Assembly (NCBI RefSeq): GCF_026391055.1
Contig: NZ_JAPLET010000009.1
Location: 124,001 to 188,000 of the forward strand
Reading direction: 5' to 3'
DNA from: Spirosoma sp.
GTDB lineage: Bacteria > Bacteroidota > Bacteroidia > Cytophagales > Spirosomataceae
DNA length: 64,000 nt
A program made the translations under genes and the position numbers. The notes beneath the pieces were generated by a model. It saw nothing but the letters and a program-made list of their open reading frames with translations, had not been told where the DNA came from and searched no databases. Below, piece by piece: positions 37,764-46,156 of the stretch; position 1 is the stretch's first letter, and every line of letters begins with the position of its first letter.

Positions 37764-37816
37764 CTTAACGGCGAATACCCGTCCCTTTCGTTTGGAGACG
37801 GGTATTCGCCGTTAAG
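37764..37816. repeat. 20-bp perfect inverted repeat
   Basis: Arms 37764-37783 (starting CTTAACGGCG) and 37797-37816 are perfect inverted copies with a 13-base loop. It follows the TonB-CTD gene by 23 bases. No T run follows, so it is either a T-less terminator-like hairpin or a REP-type element. Confidence 0.8.
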
Positions 37817-38049
37817 CCGATTAAGTTAGGCTAGCTAAGATACCATATATCAACCAAGAGCAATTTTCGGCCCCGTATTGTTTATCATTCAAAAAAAGAC
37901 AGCAAAATAAGTTTAAGCCTATCGAGTAAAGCCCTTATTAAACAAAAACTTATTAATTACAAGATCACTCTGTATTAATTTATTACCCTTATTTGTGCAA
38001 AAGCAGTCTTTTATATGTTCAAATTATAATAAATACCTGTTTTGTATAC

Positions 38050-38592
38050 ATGAACACAAATGCCATTGTCATTTGGCTCACTGGCTTATCGGGGGCTGGA
38101 AAAACAACTATCGCCCAAGAGCTGGCCCGGCAGTTATCCCGGCAGGGCGTTAAGACCTGCAACCTGGATGGGGATCAGCTACGAAAGGGGTTAAATGCCA
38201 ATTTATCTTACAGTGAGGCCGACCGGACCGAGAATGTCAGGCGGACAGCGGAAGTAGCAAAACTAATGGCCGACAACGGAATAGTGCCCATTGTATCCCT
38301 GATCAGTCCGACTCAGGCGATGCGGTCTTTAGCCCGGTCTATATTATCCTGCCACCACTTTGTGCTCGTTTATGTTAATGCGCCCTTAGCCCTTTGCGAA
38401 CAGCGGGATGTAAAGCAGCTTTATAAAAAAGCCAGACTAGGCCTCGTTCCCCAGTTTACGGGAATTGACGCAGCCTACGAAGCACCCCACGATTACGATA
38501 TCGAACTGCTGACCGCCTATCAGGATGTACTAACCTGCACGGCCTCTATTCAGCAATATATCACTCATGCTTACTCAACAATTGATCAATAA
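38050..38592 (+). CDS. cysC: adenylylsulfate (APS) kinase
   Basis: A 180-residue kinase that phosphorylates adenosine 5'-phosphosulfate to PAPS. Walker A GLSGAGKT is at 12-19, followed by LDGDQLR (38-44), the SEADRTENVRRTAEVAK segment, and the family signature CEQRDVKQLYKKARLG plus FTGIDAAYEAP. The ATG at 38050 follows an AT-rich leader; a start 19 codons earlier would add unrelated residues. ATP sulfurylase genes (cysD/cysN or sat) are absent here. It overlaps the next sulfotransferase gene by 26 bases, tying PAPS supply to local PAPS use. Confidence 0.93.
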   Translation: MNTNAIVIWLTGLSGAGKTTIAQELARQLSRQGVKTCNLDGDQLRKGLNANLSYSEADRTENVRRTAEVAKLMADNGIVPIVSLISPTQAMRSLARSILSCHHFVLVYVNAPLALCEQRDVKQLYKKARLGLVPQFTGIDAAYEAPHDYDIELLTAYQDVLTCTASIQQYITHAYSTIDQ

Positions 38593-39412
38593 GCACCTTA
38601 CTGCCCGAATTGGCCGACGCTGGAGACGCCTGAAGGCCCAGACCTGGGGTCGGCTCACGGCTGGCTGGCGTAAGATGCCCGATTTCCTGATCATTGGTGC
38701 CCAAAAGGCCGGAACGACGTCTTTGTTTCATTACCTGGCTCAGCATCCCGATCTGGCCATGCCCGTTGATAAAGAAATTCATTACTATGATGTCAATTAT
38801 CAGAAAGGCGTAAACTGGTATAAACAATATTTCCCTCTGCGGTCCAGCGCCGAATGTTCCGGAGAAGCAACCCCGTATTATCTGTTTCATCCATTCGTGG
38901 CGAAACGCATAGCCCACGACATGCCGGGGGTGAAACTGATCGTCTGTTTACGCGATCCGGCGCTGCGCGCTTTTTCCCACTATCAGATGATGAAACGCTT
39001 CGGTGTCGAATGGCTGACGTTTGAAGAAGCCATTGAGCAGGAGCCGGTTCGATACCGGCAGGGACTAAGGGAATTAACCCGCAACCCATTGAAGCGAAGC
39101 GCCTTCCATCAGGATTTCTCTTATCTGGCCCGGGGGAAGTATGCCCGGCAGATTAGGCAATGGCTTACGTATTTTCCGCGTGAGCAGTTCCTGTTCCTTT
39201 CCAGTGAGGAACTAGCCCGGCATCCGGCCCGGGCTCTGACGCGGGTTTATACTTTTCTAGGCATACGCGCGCTGTTACCGACGGATCTCAGCCATCAGAA
39301 TAAGGGGGATGCCAGCAGCCTGAACCCTGAGCTCCTGACAAGACTAAGAGCGTACTACCAGCGCGATCGTAAAGCAACCGAACAACTAACGGGTTTAAAC
39401 TGGGGAGACTAA
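38567..39412 (+). CDS. PAPS-dependent sulfotransferase (first)
   Basis: A 281-residue protein with a sulfotransferase domain from about residue 38: the 5'-phosphosulfate loop MPDFLIIGAQKAGTTSLF and the 3'-phosphate-binding region IVCLRDPALRAFSHYQ. A basic N-terminal stretch of ~35 residues precedes it. It transfers sulfate from PAPS to a hydroxyl or amino group of an acceptor, probably a glycan given the neighbouring glycosyltransferase. The gene begins inside the end of cysC in another frame, so translation is coupled. The acceptor is unknown. Confidence 0.88.
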   Translation: MLTQQLINKHLTARIGRRWRRLKAQTWGRLTAGWRKMPDFLIIGAQKAGTTSLFHYLAQHPDLAMPVDKEIHYYDVNYQKGVNWYKQYFPLRSSAECSGEATPYYLFHPFVAKRIAHDMPGVKLIVCLRDPALRAFSHYQMMKRFGVEWLTFEEAIEQEPVRYRQGLRELTRNPLKRSAFHQDFSYLARGKYARQIRQWLTYFPREQFLFLSSEELARHPARALTRVYTFLGIRALLPTDLSHQNKGDASSLNPELLTRLRAYYQRDRKATEQLTGLNWGD

Positions 39413-39414
39413 CG

Positions 39415-40245
39415 ATGCAGCCAAAACGTGTTTTATTTATTTTAGGAATGCACCGTTCGGGCACTTCGCTGTTAGCCAGCTGGCTACAGGAATGTGGCTT
39501 ATTTATCGGGGAAAATCTGCTTCCGGCCGCCATTGGCAACAAGAAAGGCCATTTTGAAGATGTTCGGTTTCTTAACCTCCACCAGCGTGTACTCGGAGAA
39601 CTTCGTTCTATCAGACGCTGGTACCAGCCAACTGTTGATTTTACTCAGGTTGCCCGCCAGCTCATTCAGGATAACAACCGTCGGCATAACCAATGGTCCT
39701 GGAAAGACCCCCGTACCTGCCTTCTGCTGCCGGCATGGGAATCCTTGTTACCCGACGCCAAAGCGATCATTATATTTCGGCATTATGCTCAGGTAACCGA
39801 TTCATTAATTCGTCGACTACAGGAGATCAACCGGACCCGTAAAAACAAGATTATTGCAGCCTGGAACCGGTGGACCCGGCGGTATGAAAGTGCGGCCTTC
39901 GCCGATGAATGCCTGTTGCACTGGATCACTTACAATGAACATATCCTTGACTACGTAGCGGGGAAGGCCACTGGCGACTATGTGGTGGTGGAGGTATCCT
40001 CCCTTATCCGGCATGATCGGCCCATTTATCAGCGATTAGTTGCGGACATGGGGTTTGCGTTGACATTCAGGCCGCTCAACGGCATCTTTGATGGCCAGAT
40101 GATCCGAACGGATGTGGAGAATAAACTACCCTGTTCGCCCCACCTGCTCCGTAAAGCCGACGCTATCTACCAGCAACTTCAGGCTCTGGAACTGGCGACG
40201 TTAACTGGCGGAGCCAATTCACGGCTAAGGACATTAGATGTATGA
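39415..40245 (+). CDS. sulfotransferase-family protein (second)
   Basis: A 276-residue protein of a more distant sulfotransferase branch: RVLFILGMHRSGTSLLASWL (residues 5-24) supplies the phosphate loop. WSWKDPRTCLLLPAWESLLP, and then AIIIFRHYAQVTDSLIRR, resemble the 3'-phosphate region. A C-terminal ~80 residues have no clear assignment. It begins 2 bases after the previous stop and overlaps the GT2 start by an ATGA. A role in sulfating the same or a related glycan is inferred from context. Confidence 0.85.
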   Translation: MQPKRVLFILGMHRSGTSLLASWLQECGLFIGENLLPAAIGNKKGHFEDVRFLNLHQRVLGELRSIRRWYQPTVDFTQVARQLIQDNNRRHNQWSWKDPRTCLLLPAWESLLPDAKAIIIFRHYAQVTDSLIRRLQEINRTRKNKIIAAWNRWTRRYESAAFADECLLHWITYNEHILDYVAGKATGDYVVVEVSSLIRHDRPIYQRLVADMGFALTFRPLNGIFDGQMIRTDVENKLPCSPHLLRKADAIYQQLQALELATLTGGANSRLRTLDV

Positions 40246-41153
40246 ATCGGTTGAATTCTGTCAACCCTCGGCCACTGGTGTCCATTATGATGCCGGTCCG
40301 CAACATGGGTGGTAGCATCGATCGGGCCATCGCTTCGATTTTGTTGCAGACATACCCCCAGTGGGAGCTTCTTATTATTGACGATGGCTCGACCGACCAT
40401 ACCCAGACCGTAGTCAGCAGCTTTACAGACGACCGAATTCGCTGGGTATCGGATACTCAGCACCTGGGCATTGCGAACCGACTCAATCAGGCGATTGCAC
40501 TGAGTCGTGGAACTTATCTGGCTCGTATGGATGCGGATGATGTAGCCTACCCAGAGCGGATCGAAAAACAGGTTAAGTTTTTACTCAGAAATCCCACTAT
40601 TGACCTGTTAGGAACATCCTTTTTGCGGGTTAATGCCCAAGGCGAAGTAAAAAATGAAGCACTATGTCCCCGCGATCACGCTCAGATCTGCCAGAACCTA
40701 TGGATGGGGTTTCCTCTATCCCATCCCACCTGGATGGCTCGGGCGAACTGGTTTCGGGAGTGGGGCTATCGAAAGCGGTTCTTCAATTATGGCGGAGAAG
40801 ATATCGATTTACTCTTTAGAAGTTACCGAAGCAGCCGGTTTGCCTGTTTGCCGGAGATACTGTTGGCGTATCACCATGCCATTACCTTGCGCAAGTCGTC
40901 TATCTCCTTTCTACTGCTGTTCAGTACGCTCTGCCGTCATCGGCTTTGGTATGAAGCGTTACTTTGTGCCCTTGTTGTTCCGTGCCGAACGGTAACTGTG
41001 GTGCTGGTTCGTAGCATAAGTCCAACACTGTACAGCTACATTGCCGGTCGGGGTAAAAAAGCGTCGGTAGCCACCAACGAACGCTGGCAGCAGTTACAGT
41101 CGGCGCTGTCGGCCTGGTTGTTCAAAAAGCCAGTGGAGTCAGTTAACCGGTAG
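40242..41153 (+). CDS. family 2 glycosyltransferase
   Basis: A 303-residue GT-A fold enzyme: LVSIMMPVRNMGGSIDRAI opens the nucleotide-sugar domain, IDDGSTDHTQ and ARMDADDVAYPERI are the two acidic motifs that bind the UDP-sugar and metal, and a GGEDIDLLFR segment follows. A hydrophobic stretch near residue 220 (ISFLLLFSTL) may attach it to the inner membrane. ATG overlaps the previous TGA. It is the last gene in the APS kinase-sulfotransferase run, suggesting assembly of a glycan that is then sulfated. Confidence 0.92.
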   Translation: MNRLNSVNPRPLVSIMMPVRNMGGSIDRAIASILLQTYPQWELLIIDDGSTDHTQTVVSSFTDDRIRWVSDTQHLGIANRLNQAIALSRGTYLARMDADDVAYPERIEKQVKFLLRNPTIDLLGTSFLRVNAQGEVKNEALCPRDHAQICQNLWMGFPLSHPTWMARANWFREWGYRKRFFNYGGEDIDLLFRSYRSSRFACLPEILLAYHHAITLRKSSISFLLLFSTLCRHRLWYEALLCALVVPCRTVTVVLVRSISPTLYSYIAGRGKKASVATNERWQQLQSALSAWLFKKPVESVNR

Positions 41154-41225
41154 CACATGACCGCTTACGGACTCATGGCTATTCAGCCATAATTGGGGTT
41201 CAAAGCCGTTAGAGCGTGTTTTCAG

Positions 41226-42074
41226 TTAGAAGGTAGCATGCCAGTCACACCAGAACCCGTAGTTAAGTGCCTGGGGCAGAGAAAAGTAGTCGTGCCGATG
41301 CATGTGCAGCATCTTTTTTGCTGTCTTGTAATCACTCCATGTACCCGCCAGCCATTCCCCAAAAGGTCCTGACGACCCGGGGGTAAAGCCATAGCCAACG
41401 GTCTTATACAGTTGCTGTTTCCGCCGTACGCTTTGTAGTTTCCGGACAACCTTTTGTAGCAGTTGCGTTGAGTCTTTATAGAATTTATTGCTGTTAGTTA
41501 ACACAGCTAACGAAGCCTGATCCACCAATTTAAAGCGCTGATACCCCAGACGATGCAGGGTGTCTAACGTGCGCTGAGCATCCTGATCACTAATTGACTC
41601 AGCTTCCCCGATACACTCCGATTCTACGGAAATATAGGTAGGTAGCTCATGCAAAGGCACTAGAGTCTGTAAACAGCGGTCATCGTAGCCTTCAATATCG
41701 ATCTTGCAGTAATGAGGTACGCCATACTCCTCAAAAATGGAGGCCAGTGTTCTGGACTGGACCGATACAGTGTCTTTTAAACTGGCATGCCGGTTGGCGA
41801 TATCAACGTTCAGCGAGTTCCAGATTGACTCCTGGCTTAGGTTAAAAAGAACCGTTTCGTGATCTACATCCGAAATGGCGCAGTGCAGGGGAATAAACTG
41901 GTTTGTGTCGATATACGTTTTAAAGCGTTCTTTAGCTGAGTCGATGGAATGGATATCGGCATCAATACCAATGACCCGAAACCCTTTAGTCAGGTAAAAA
42001 TCAGTGTCCTGCCCCTGATGCATACCCACATCAATAATCAAATCCGGAACCATAAGGCTTTGTGTATTAAACAT
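41226..42074 (-). CDS. FkbM-family methyltransferase
   Basis: A 282-residue protein of the FkbM group of SAM-dependent methyltransferases: LIIDVGMHQGQDTDFYLTKGFRVIGIDAD has the glycine-rich SAM loop and acidic residue at the second strand end. VPHYCKIDIEGYDDRCL is the typical KIDIEGxD motif. Such enzymes O-methylate sugars or polyketides. It is convergent with the GT2 gene, so it is not in that operon but sits in the same glycan neighbourhood. The C-terminal ~70 residues are unassigned. Confidence 0.88.
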   Translation of the reverse strand: MFNTQSLMVPDLIIDVGMHQGQDTDFYLTKGFRVIGIDADIHSIDSAKERFKTYIDTNQFIPLHCAISDVDHETVLFNLSQESIWNSLNVDIANRHASLKDTVSVQSRTLASIFEEYGVPHYCKIDIEGYDDRCLQTLVPLHELPTYISVESECIGEAESISDQDAQRTLDTLHRLGYQRFKLVDQASLAVLTNSNKFYKDSTQLLQKVVRKLQSVRRKQQLYKTVGYGFTPGSSGPFGEWLAGTWSDYKTAKKMLHMHRHDYFSLPQALNYGFWCDWHATF

Positions 42075-42255
42075 TACGCAATTATATCAGCATTACGTTG
42101 CCCGCAAACCTATATACACCAGATTTAATTCGGAAGCAGGGCATCGATTACCACCATGCATCATCGATTATTAACATAGCTGCCTAAAACTCGCCTTTGG
42201 GTTTTGGCCCGTAGCTGCCGAGCCTACCTTTCGCATTTGGCAAGTGCTATAAAAC

Positions 42256-42287
42256 AAAAAACCGCAATCTGTCGATTGCGGTTTTTT
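42256..42287 (-). terminator. intrinsic terminator after tRNA-Leu
   Basis: Arms 42256-42268 and 42275-42287 are perfect inverted copies (AAAAAACCGCAAT type) around a 6-base loop, with A/T runs on both sides. It lies 4 bases beyond the tRNA 3' end on the minus strand and would work bidirectionally. Confidence 0.9.
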
Positions 42288-42290
42288 AAG

Positions 42291-42374
42291 TGCCGAAGGC
42301 GAGACTCGAACTCGCATGTCCGTAAAGACACACGCCCCTGAAACGTGCGTGTCTACCAATTTCACCACTTCGGC
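42291..42374 (-). tRNA. tRNA-Leu (CAG anticodon)
   Basis: The minus strand folds as a class II tRNA of 84 bases: acceptor GCCGAAG/CTTCGGC with discriminator A, a GTGGTGAAATTGGTAGAC D-arm, anticodon stem CACGT/GCGTG with loop TTCAGGG (CAG), a long variable arm, and T-loop TTCGAGT. CCA is not encoded. A consensus promoter lies upstream and a terminator follows at once. Confidence 0.95.
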
Positions 42375-42400
42375 AGGTACGCTTCCCCGTGTTGGGAGTG

Positions 42401-42432
42401 CAAAGATAAGACGCGAAAACCCGATTGCACAA
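42401..42432 (-). promoter_or_regulatory. Bacteroidota-type promoter for tRNA-Leu
   Basis: On the minus strand, TTG (42432-42430), a 21-base spacer and TATCTTTG (42408-42401) match the TTG/TAnnTTTG consensus. The -7 box ends about 26 bases before the mature tRNA 5' end. Confidence 0.75.
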
Positions 42433-42457
42433 GGTTTTTTGTTAAAATTTTTCTGCC

Positions 42458-43795
42458 TTATCGCGTAAACATCATTCGCTCACCCGGCTGGTCGGTCACG
42501 AAACGGCCATTTTCATACACGAGCCTGCCCGAAACAATCGTATGCGTTACACTCGCACTGAATGTGTGCCCTTCCAACGGCGACCATCCGCACTGATAAA
42601 GAATATTCTCCTTTGCTACTGTCATCGGTCGGGCCGGGTCAACCAAAACAAGATCGGCCCAGTACCCCTCACGGACATACCCGCGCCGGTCGATCTGAAA
42701 ACAGTCGGCGGGGGCGTGACTCATTTTACGAACAAGGGTTTCGATCGAGAGTTTGCCCTGCTTCACGAAATCAAGCATGAGCAGTAATGGATGCTGTGCT
42801 AGCGGTAAACCGGCTGGTGCCTGCCAGTAATGCTGCTGCTTTTCGGCCCAGGTGTGGGGCGCATGATCGGTTGCGATAATGTCGAGTCGGTCGTCCAGGA
42901 GCCCGGCCAGTAATGCCTCTTTGTGATACGGAGCTTTGATGGCCGGATTGCATTTGATTAGGTTACCCAGGGTAGCATAGTCTTCGCTGTCGAACCAGAG
43001 GTGATGCACACATACTTCGGCCGTTATACGCTTTTCGGTCAGCGGGATGTCGTTTCTGAACAAAGCCAGTTCGTCGGCGGTGGAGATGTGCAGAATATGC
43101 AGGCGGGTATTGTGCCGTTTGGCCAGTTCTACAGCCAGGGAAGACGACCGCAGGCAGGCTTCTTCATTCCGAATCAGCGGATGAAGGCCAGCCGTTGCGT
43201 GCTCCCCGTATTCGGCCTTGTAGTGTTCCATATTGGCCCGAACTGTAGCTTCGTCCTCACAGTGAGTAGCAATGAGCATCGGACTTTCCTTAAACAGGCG
43301 ATCCAGTACCTGCTCGTTATCGACCAGCATATTTCCCGTCGATGAGCCCATGAATACCTTGATACCACACACATCGGCGGTGTTGGTTCGCAGCACTTCA
43401 TCGAGGTTATCATTGGAGGCACCCATGAAAAAAGAGTAGTTGGCCAGCGATGCTCTGGCCGCAATAGCGTATTTATCAGCCAATAATTCCTGAGTCAGCG
43501 CATTAGGTACGGTATTGGGCATTTCCATAAAACTGGTAACGCCCCCAGCTACAGCCGCCCGTGCTTCCGACCCAATCGTGGCTTTGTGTGTCAGACCAGG
43601 CTCCCGGAAATGTACCTGATCATCAATAACCCCCGGCAGAAGGTAATTGCCGCCAGCATCAATGATTTTATCAGAATGAGCATCCGACAGGCCTGAACCC
43701 AGTTTGGCGATAAATCCATCCTCAATTAAAACGTCGGTTTCAATAATGCGACCCTCGTTTACTAATCTGGCATTTCGTATTAATAATTGACTCAT
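42458..43795 (-). CDS. pyrC: dihydroorotase
   Basis: A 445-residue amidohydrolase that interconverts carbamoyl-aspartate and dihydroorotate in pyrimidine synthesis. Metal ligands appear in LPGVIDDQVHFREPGLTHK, where the usual DxHxH is DDQVH. ATHCEDEATV, LHILHIST and IATDHAPHT follow with the further histidines and the aspartate. An N-terminal beta-sandwich segment (LLIRNARLVNEG) and a C-terminal one frame the barrel. The first histidine of DxHxH is replaced by glutamine, a variation also seen in some active class I forms and in inactive homologues. It is transcribed alone. Confidence 0.9.
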   Translation of the reverse strand: MSQLLIRNARLVNEGRIIETDVLIEDGFIAKLGSGLSDAHSDKIIDAGGNYLLPGVIDDQVHFREPGLTHKATIGSEARAAVAGGVTSFMEMPNTVPNALTQELLADKYAIAARASLANYSFFMGASNDNLDEVLRTNTADVCGIKVFMGSSTGNMLVDNEQVLDRLFKESPMLIATHCEDEATVRANMEHYKAEYGEHATAGLHPLIRNEEACLRSSSLAVELAKRHNTRLHILHISTADELALFRNDIPLTEKRITAEVCVHHLWFDSEDYATLGNLIKCNPAIKAPYHKEALLAGLLDDRLDIIATDHAPHTWAEKQQHYWQAPAGLPLAQHPLLLMLDFVKQGKLSIETLVRKMSHAPADCFQIDRRGYVREGYWADLVLVDPARPMTVAKENILYQCGWSPLEGHTFSASVTHTIVSGRLVYENGRFVTDQPGERMMFTR

Positions 43796-44366
43796 ATCCG
43801 AGAACTCTGTTCAATGGTAAAATTTACTTTACCTATAAAACTAGCTATAACCTTCTTTGTACTTTGCCGCACTGGGCTGATATTTCCGTTGTAAACTTAA
43901 CAACAAAGTAAGTTCATTTTAGCGTTGGCAGGCTAAATCTTGAGAATGCATAATGGTATACCTGAGTCATCCCAAACTTTAGTGATTCAACTAAAAGGCG
44001 CTGCCCAATACACCTGGTTGGTGCACCGAGCAGCGCCTTTTAGCACAAAGCCGGTTTTTTGTTGGGGTATCGGTTTCTACCCTTCGTTCTGTGTCGTGTT
44101 CTCAAACCCGACATCTGGTAGGTTCACCCGCGTTGGGTTCTGTAACTGTGTTCTAGTATTCCAGTCTGTGATCGGTGATTGAGGTTAGACTATTCCGTAA
44201 ACTCCGGTCGGAGACCGGGCAACGCCACGACATAGTCACAAACTATACCGATCAGCTCTTCAGATAGGTTAGAGCTCCAATAGCAGAACAGACTACACTT
44301 ATTATTCTCCCTTACTCAGAAAAGAGAACAGGCTCACAATCGCTTAGATGAATTTCTCTCTAGCGT
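43796..44366. other. 571-base gap between pyrC and hemB, with one hairpin
   Basis: No credible gene is seen. A frame at 43940-44182 covers the hairpin and has protein-unlike composition. The gap contains upstream sequence for pyrC (a one-mismatch -7 box at 43812-43819 on the minus strand) and the tail end of the hemB operon, including a 6-base stem CCGGTC/GACCGG near 44205. The remaining ~300 bases have nothing I can name. Confidence 0.5.
43991..44043. repeat. 14-bp perfect inverted repeat
   Basis: CTAAAAGGCGCTGC (43991-44004) and its exact inverse (44030-44043) enclose 25 bases that contain a further weak hairpin. Arms start and end with A/T runs, so it could terminate transcription, but no annotated gene leads into it on either strand. 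Confidence 0.7.
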
Positions 44367-45350
44367 TTAATTATTTTTCAACAAATAACGGGCTGCTTCC
44401 TTGGCAAAGTAAGTCAGAATAACGTTTGCTCCGGCTCGTTTGATTGCCATGAGTGACTCCATCATAGCACGTTCGCCATCGAGCCAGCCATTCTGCGCTG
44501 CCGCTTTGATCATAGCGTACTCGCCACTCACGTTATAGGCTGCAATGGGGAGATGAAAATTATCGTTCAGCAGTTTAATAATGTCCAGATAGGCTAAAGC
44601 AGGTTTTACCATCAGGAAATCGGCTCCCTCTTCGAAGTCAAGCTGGGCTTCAATGAGAGCCTCCCGACTATTGGCGGGGTTCATCTGATACGTTTTTTTA
44701 TCACCAAATTTCGGAGCCGAGTCCAGGGCGTCGCGAAAAGGTCCGTAAAAGGCACTGGCATATTTGGCGGCATACGACATAATCGCAACATCATGGAACC
44801 CCCCTTCATCAAGCACCTGACGCAAATAACCCACGCGACCATCCATCATATCCGACGGACCAATGATATTAGCACCTGCCTGCGCCTGAGCCAGGGCCAT
44901 TTTACCCAATACCTCAAGTGTTGGGTCGTTCAGGATTTTCCCGTTCTCCACAATGCCATCGTGCCCGTCGGAGCTATAGGGGTCCATAGCCACGTCGGTC
45001 ATGATAACCACGTCGGGAAAGCGTTCTTTAATGGCCCGGATGGCGGTCGGATATAGCCCGTCGGGGTTATAGCTTTCGGTGGCGTACTTATCCTTTCTGG
45101 ATTCGGGAAGATTTGGGAAGAGGTCGAACGTTTTGACCCCAAGATCTACACACTCCTGAATTTCGTTAAATAGCAGATCCAGCGAGTACCGGTAGATACC
45201 CGGCATGGACGATACCTCCGAACGAAGGTTCTGACCTTCCATAATGAAGACCGGCAAGATAAAATCAGTGACCGACAGGCGGGTTTCCTGCACCATGTCG
45301 CGGATAACGGCCGATTGGCGGTTCCGACGCGGACGGCGTATTAGGTTCAT
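44367..45350 (-). CDS. hemB: delta-aminolevulinic acid dehydratase (porphobilinogen synthase)
   Basis: A 327-residue enzyme that condenses two 5-aminolevulinate molecules to porphobilinogen in heme synthesis. Catalytic lysines lie in MSYAAKYASAFYGPFRDA and in DFLMVKPALAYLDII. The DVAMDPYSSDGHDG stretch replaces the zinc-cysteine site, indicating the magnesium-type enzyme. I chose ATG at 45350 over a TTG three codons upstream, giving a 1-base gap to the response-regulator stop codon. This places hemB last in a histidine kinase-response regulator-hemB operon, so heme synthesis may follow the expression of that signalling pair. Confidence 0.95.
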   Translation of the reverse strand: MNLIRRPRRNRQSAVIRDMVQETRLSVTDFILPVFIMEGQNLRSEVSSMPGIYRYSLDLLFNEIQECVDLGVKTFDLFPNLPESRKDKYATESYNPDGLYPTAIRAIKERFPDVVIMTDVAMDPYSSDGHDGIVENGKILNDPTLEVLGKMALAQAQAGANIIGPSDMMDGRVGYLRQVLDEGGFHDVAIMSYAAKYASAFYGPFRDALDSAPKFGDKKTYQMNPANSREALIEAQLDFEEGADFLMVKPALAYLDIIKLLNDNFHLPIAAYNVSGEYAMIKAAAQNGWLDGERAMMESLMAIKRAGANVILTYFAKEAARYLLKNN

Positions 45351-45351
45351 G

Positions 45352-46062
45352 TTACACAATTAATTTAAATCCTTCGCCGTGCACATTTACAAGCTGAACT
45401 GCGGGATCCTCCCGGAGGTACTTGCGTAGTTTTGTCACATACACATCCATGCTTCGGGCGTTGAAATAGGAATCGTCTCCCCAAACCATTTTCAGGGCAA
45501 AACTACGACTGACCGGTTGGTTCAGGTTTTGTGCCAGCAGTTTTAATAACTCCGATTCCTTACTGGTTAGTTTCTGCGGAGCCAATTCCTGGGTATTAAG
45601 TGAGGAATCGTCCATAATTCGAGAGAGCAGCTGATGCGGATAATCGAAGGAAAATGAGCCAATCCGGTAGGTAGTGGGTTCGGCCGATTCGGTGGAGCGC
45701 TGGTACCGGCGAAGAATTGCCTGAATCCTGAGCAGCAGTTCTTCCATGCTGAACGGCTTCGTCATATAATCGTCGGCCCCGGCCTTAAATCCCTGAATGG
45801 TATCCTCCTGCATGGATTTGGCCGTCAGGAAAATGATGGGTACATCGCGGTGGTCCATCCGCACCTCCTTAGCCAGCGTGAATCCATCTTTCTTGGGCAT
45901 CATCACATCGAAAATACAGAGGTCGTACTTACCCGCCATGAATAATTGCAGTCCCTGGTTACCGTCGATAGCCCGATCGGTTGGGTAGCCTTTCATGATC
46001 AGGTACTCCTGTACTAACTGACCCAGGTTTGGGTCGTCTTCAACAAGCAGAATGGTTGGCAT
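45352..46062 (-). CDS. OmpR-type response regulator (RprY-like)
   Basis: A 236-residue regulator. The receiver domain (1-120) has the acidic pocket VEDD at 7-10, phospho-acceptor D52 in FDVMMPKKDG, T/K residues in FLTAK and TKPFSMEELLLRI. A winged-helix DNA-binding domain of OmpR type ends the protein (KLTSKESELLKLLAQN, then SMDVYVTKLRKYL). MMPKKDGFTLA and GADDYMTKPFSMEEL strongly recall RprY of Bacteroides. It is between its kinase gene and hemB and is the likely transcription output of the pair. Confidence 0.95.
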   Translation of the reverse strand: MPTILLVEDDPNLGQLVQEYLIMKGYPTDRAIDGNQGLQLFMAGKYDLCIFDVMMPKKDGFTLAKEVRMDHRDVPIIFLTAKSMQEDTIQGFKAGADDYMTKPFSMEELLLRIQAILRRYQRSTESAEPTTYRIGSFSFDYPHQLLSRIMDDSSLNTQELAPQKLTSKESELLKLLAQNLNQPVSRSFALKMVWGDDSYFNARSMDVYVTKLRKYLREDPAVQLVNVHGEGFKLIV

Positions 46063-46069
46063 AATTTCA

Positions 46070-46156
46070 GTAATTAGTGAAGTAGGCGAAATGAGTGAAG
46101 CAGGTCCGTGAATTTGTTTTACTACACTACTTAGTTTCCTTACTTCACTACTAAAT
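46070..46156. repeat. imperfect inverted repeat between kinase and regulator genes
   Basis: TAGTGAAGTAGG near 46075-46086 is mirrored by CCTTACTTCACTA near 46137-46149, with further GTGAAG-type half-sites between. This AGTGAA-rich repeat type recurs at 49084-49158 and 63917-63987. It partly overlaps the 3' end of the kinase gene. Confidence 0.5.

Noticed and set aside
42171..42368. A minus-strand frame of 65 residues
   Set aside because: It covers the tRNA-Leu gene and its terminator; the RNA gene explains the region.
43940..44182. An 80-residue open frame on the plus strand
   Set aside because: It reads through a 14-bp inverted repeat, has aromatic- and cysteine-rich random-looking sequence, and no promoter or family resemblance.
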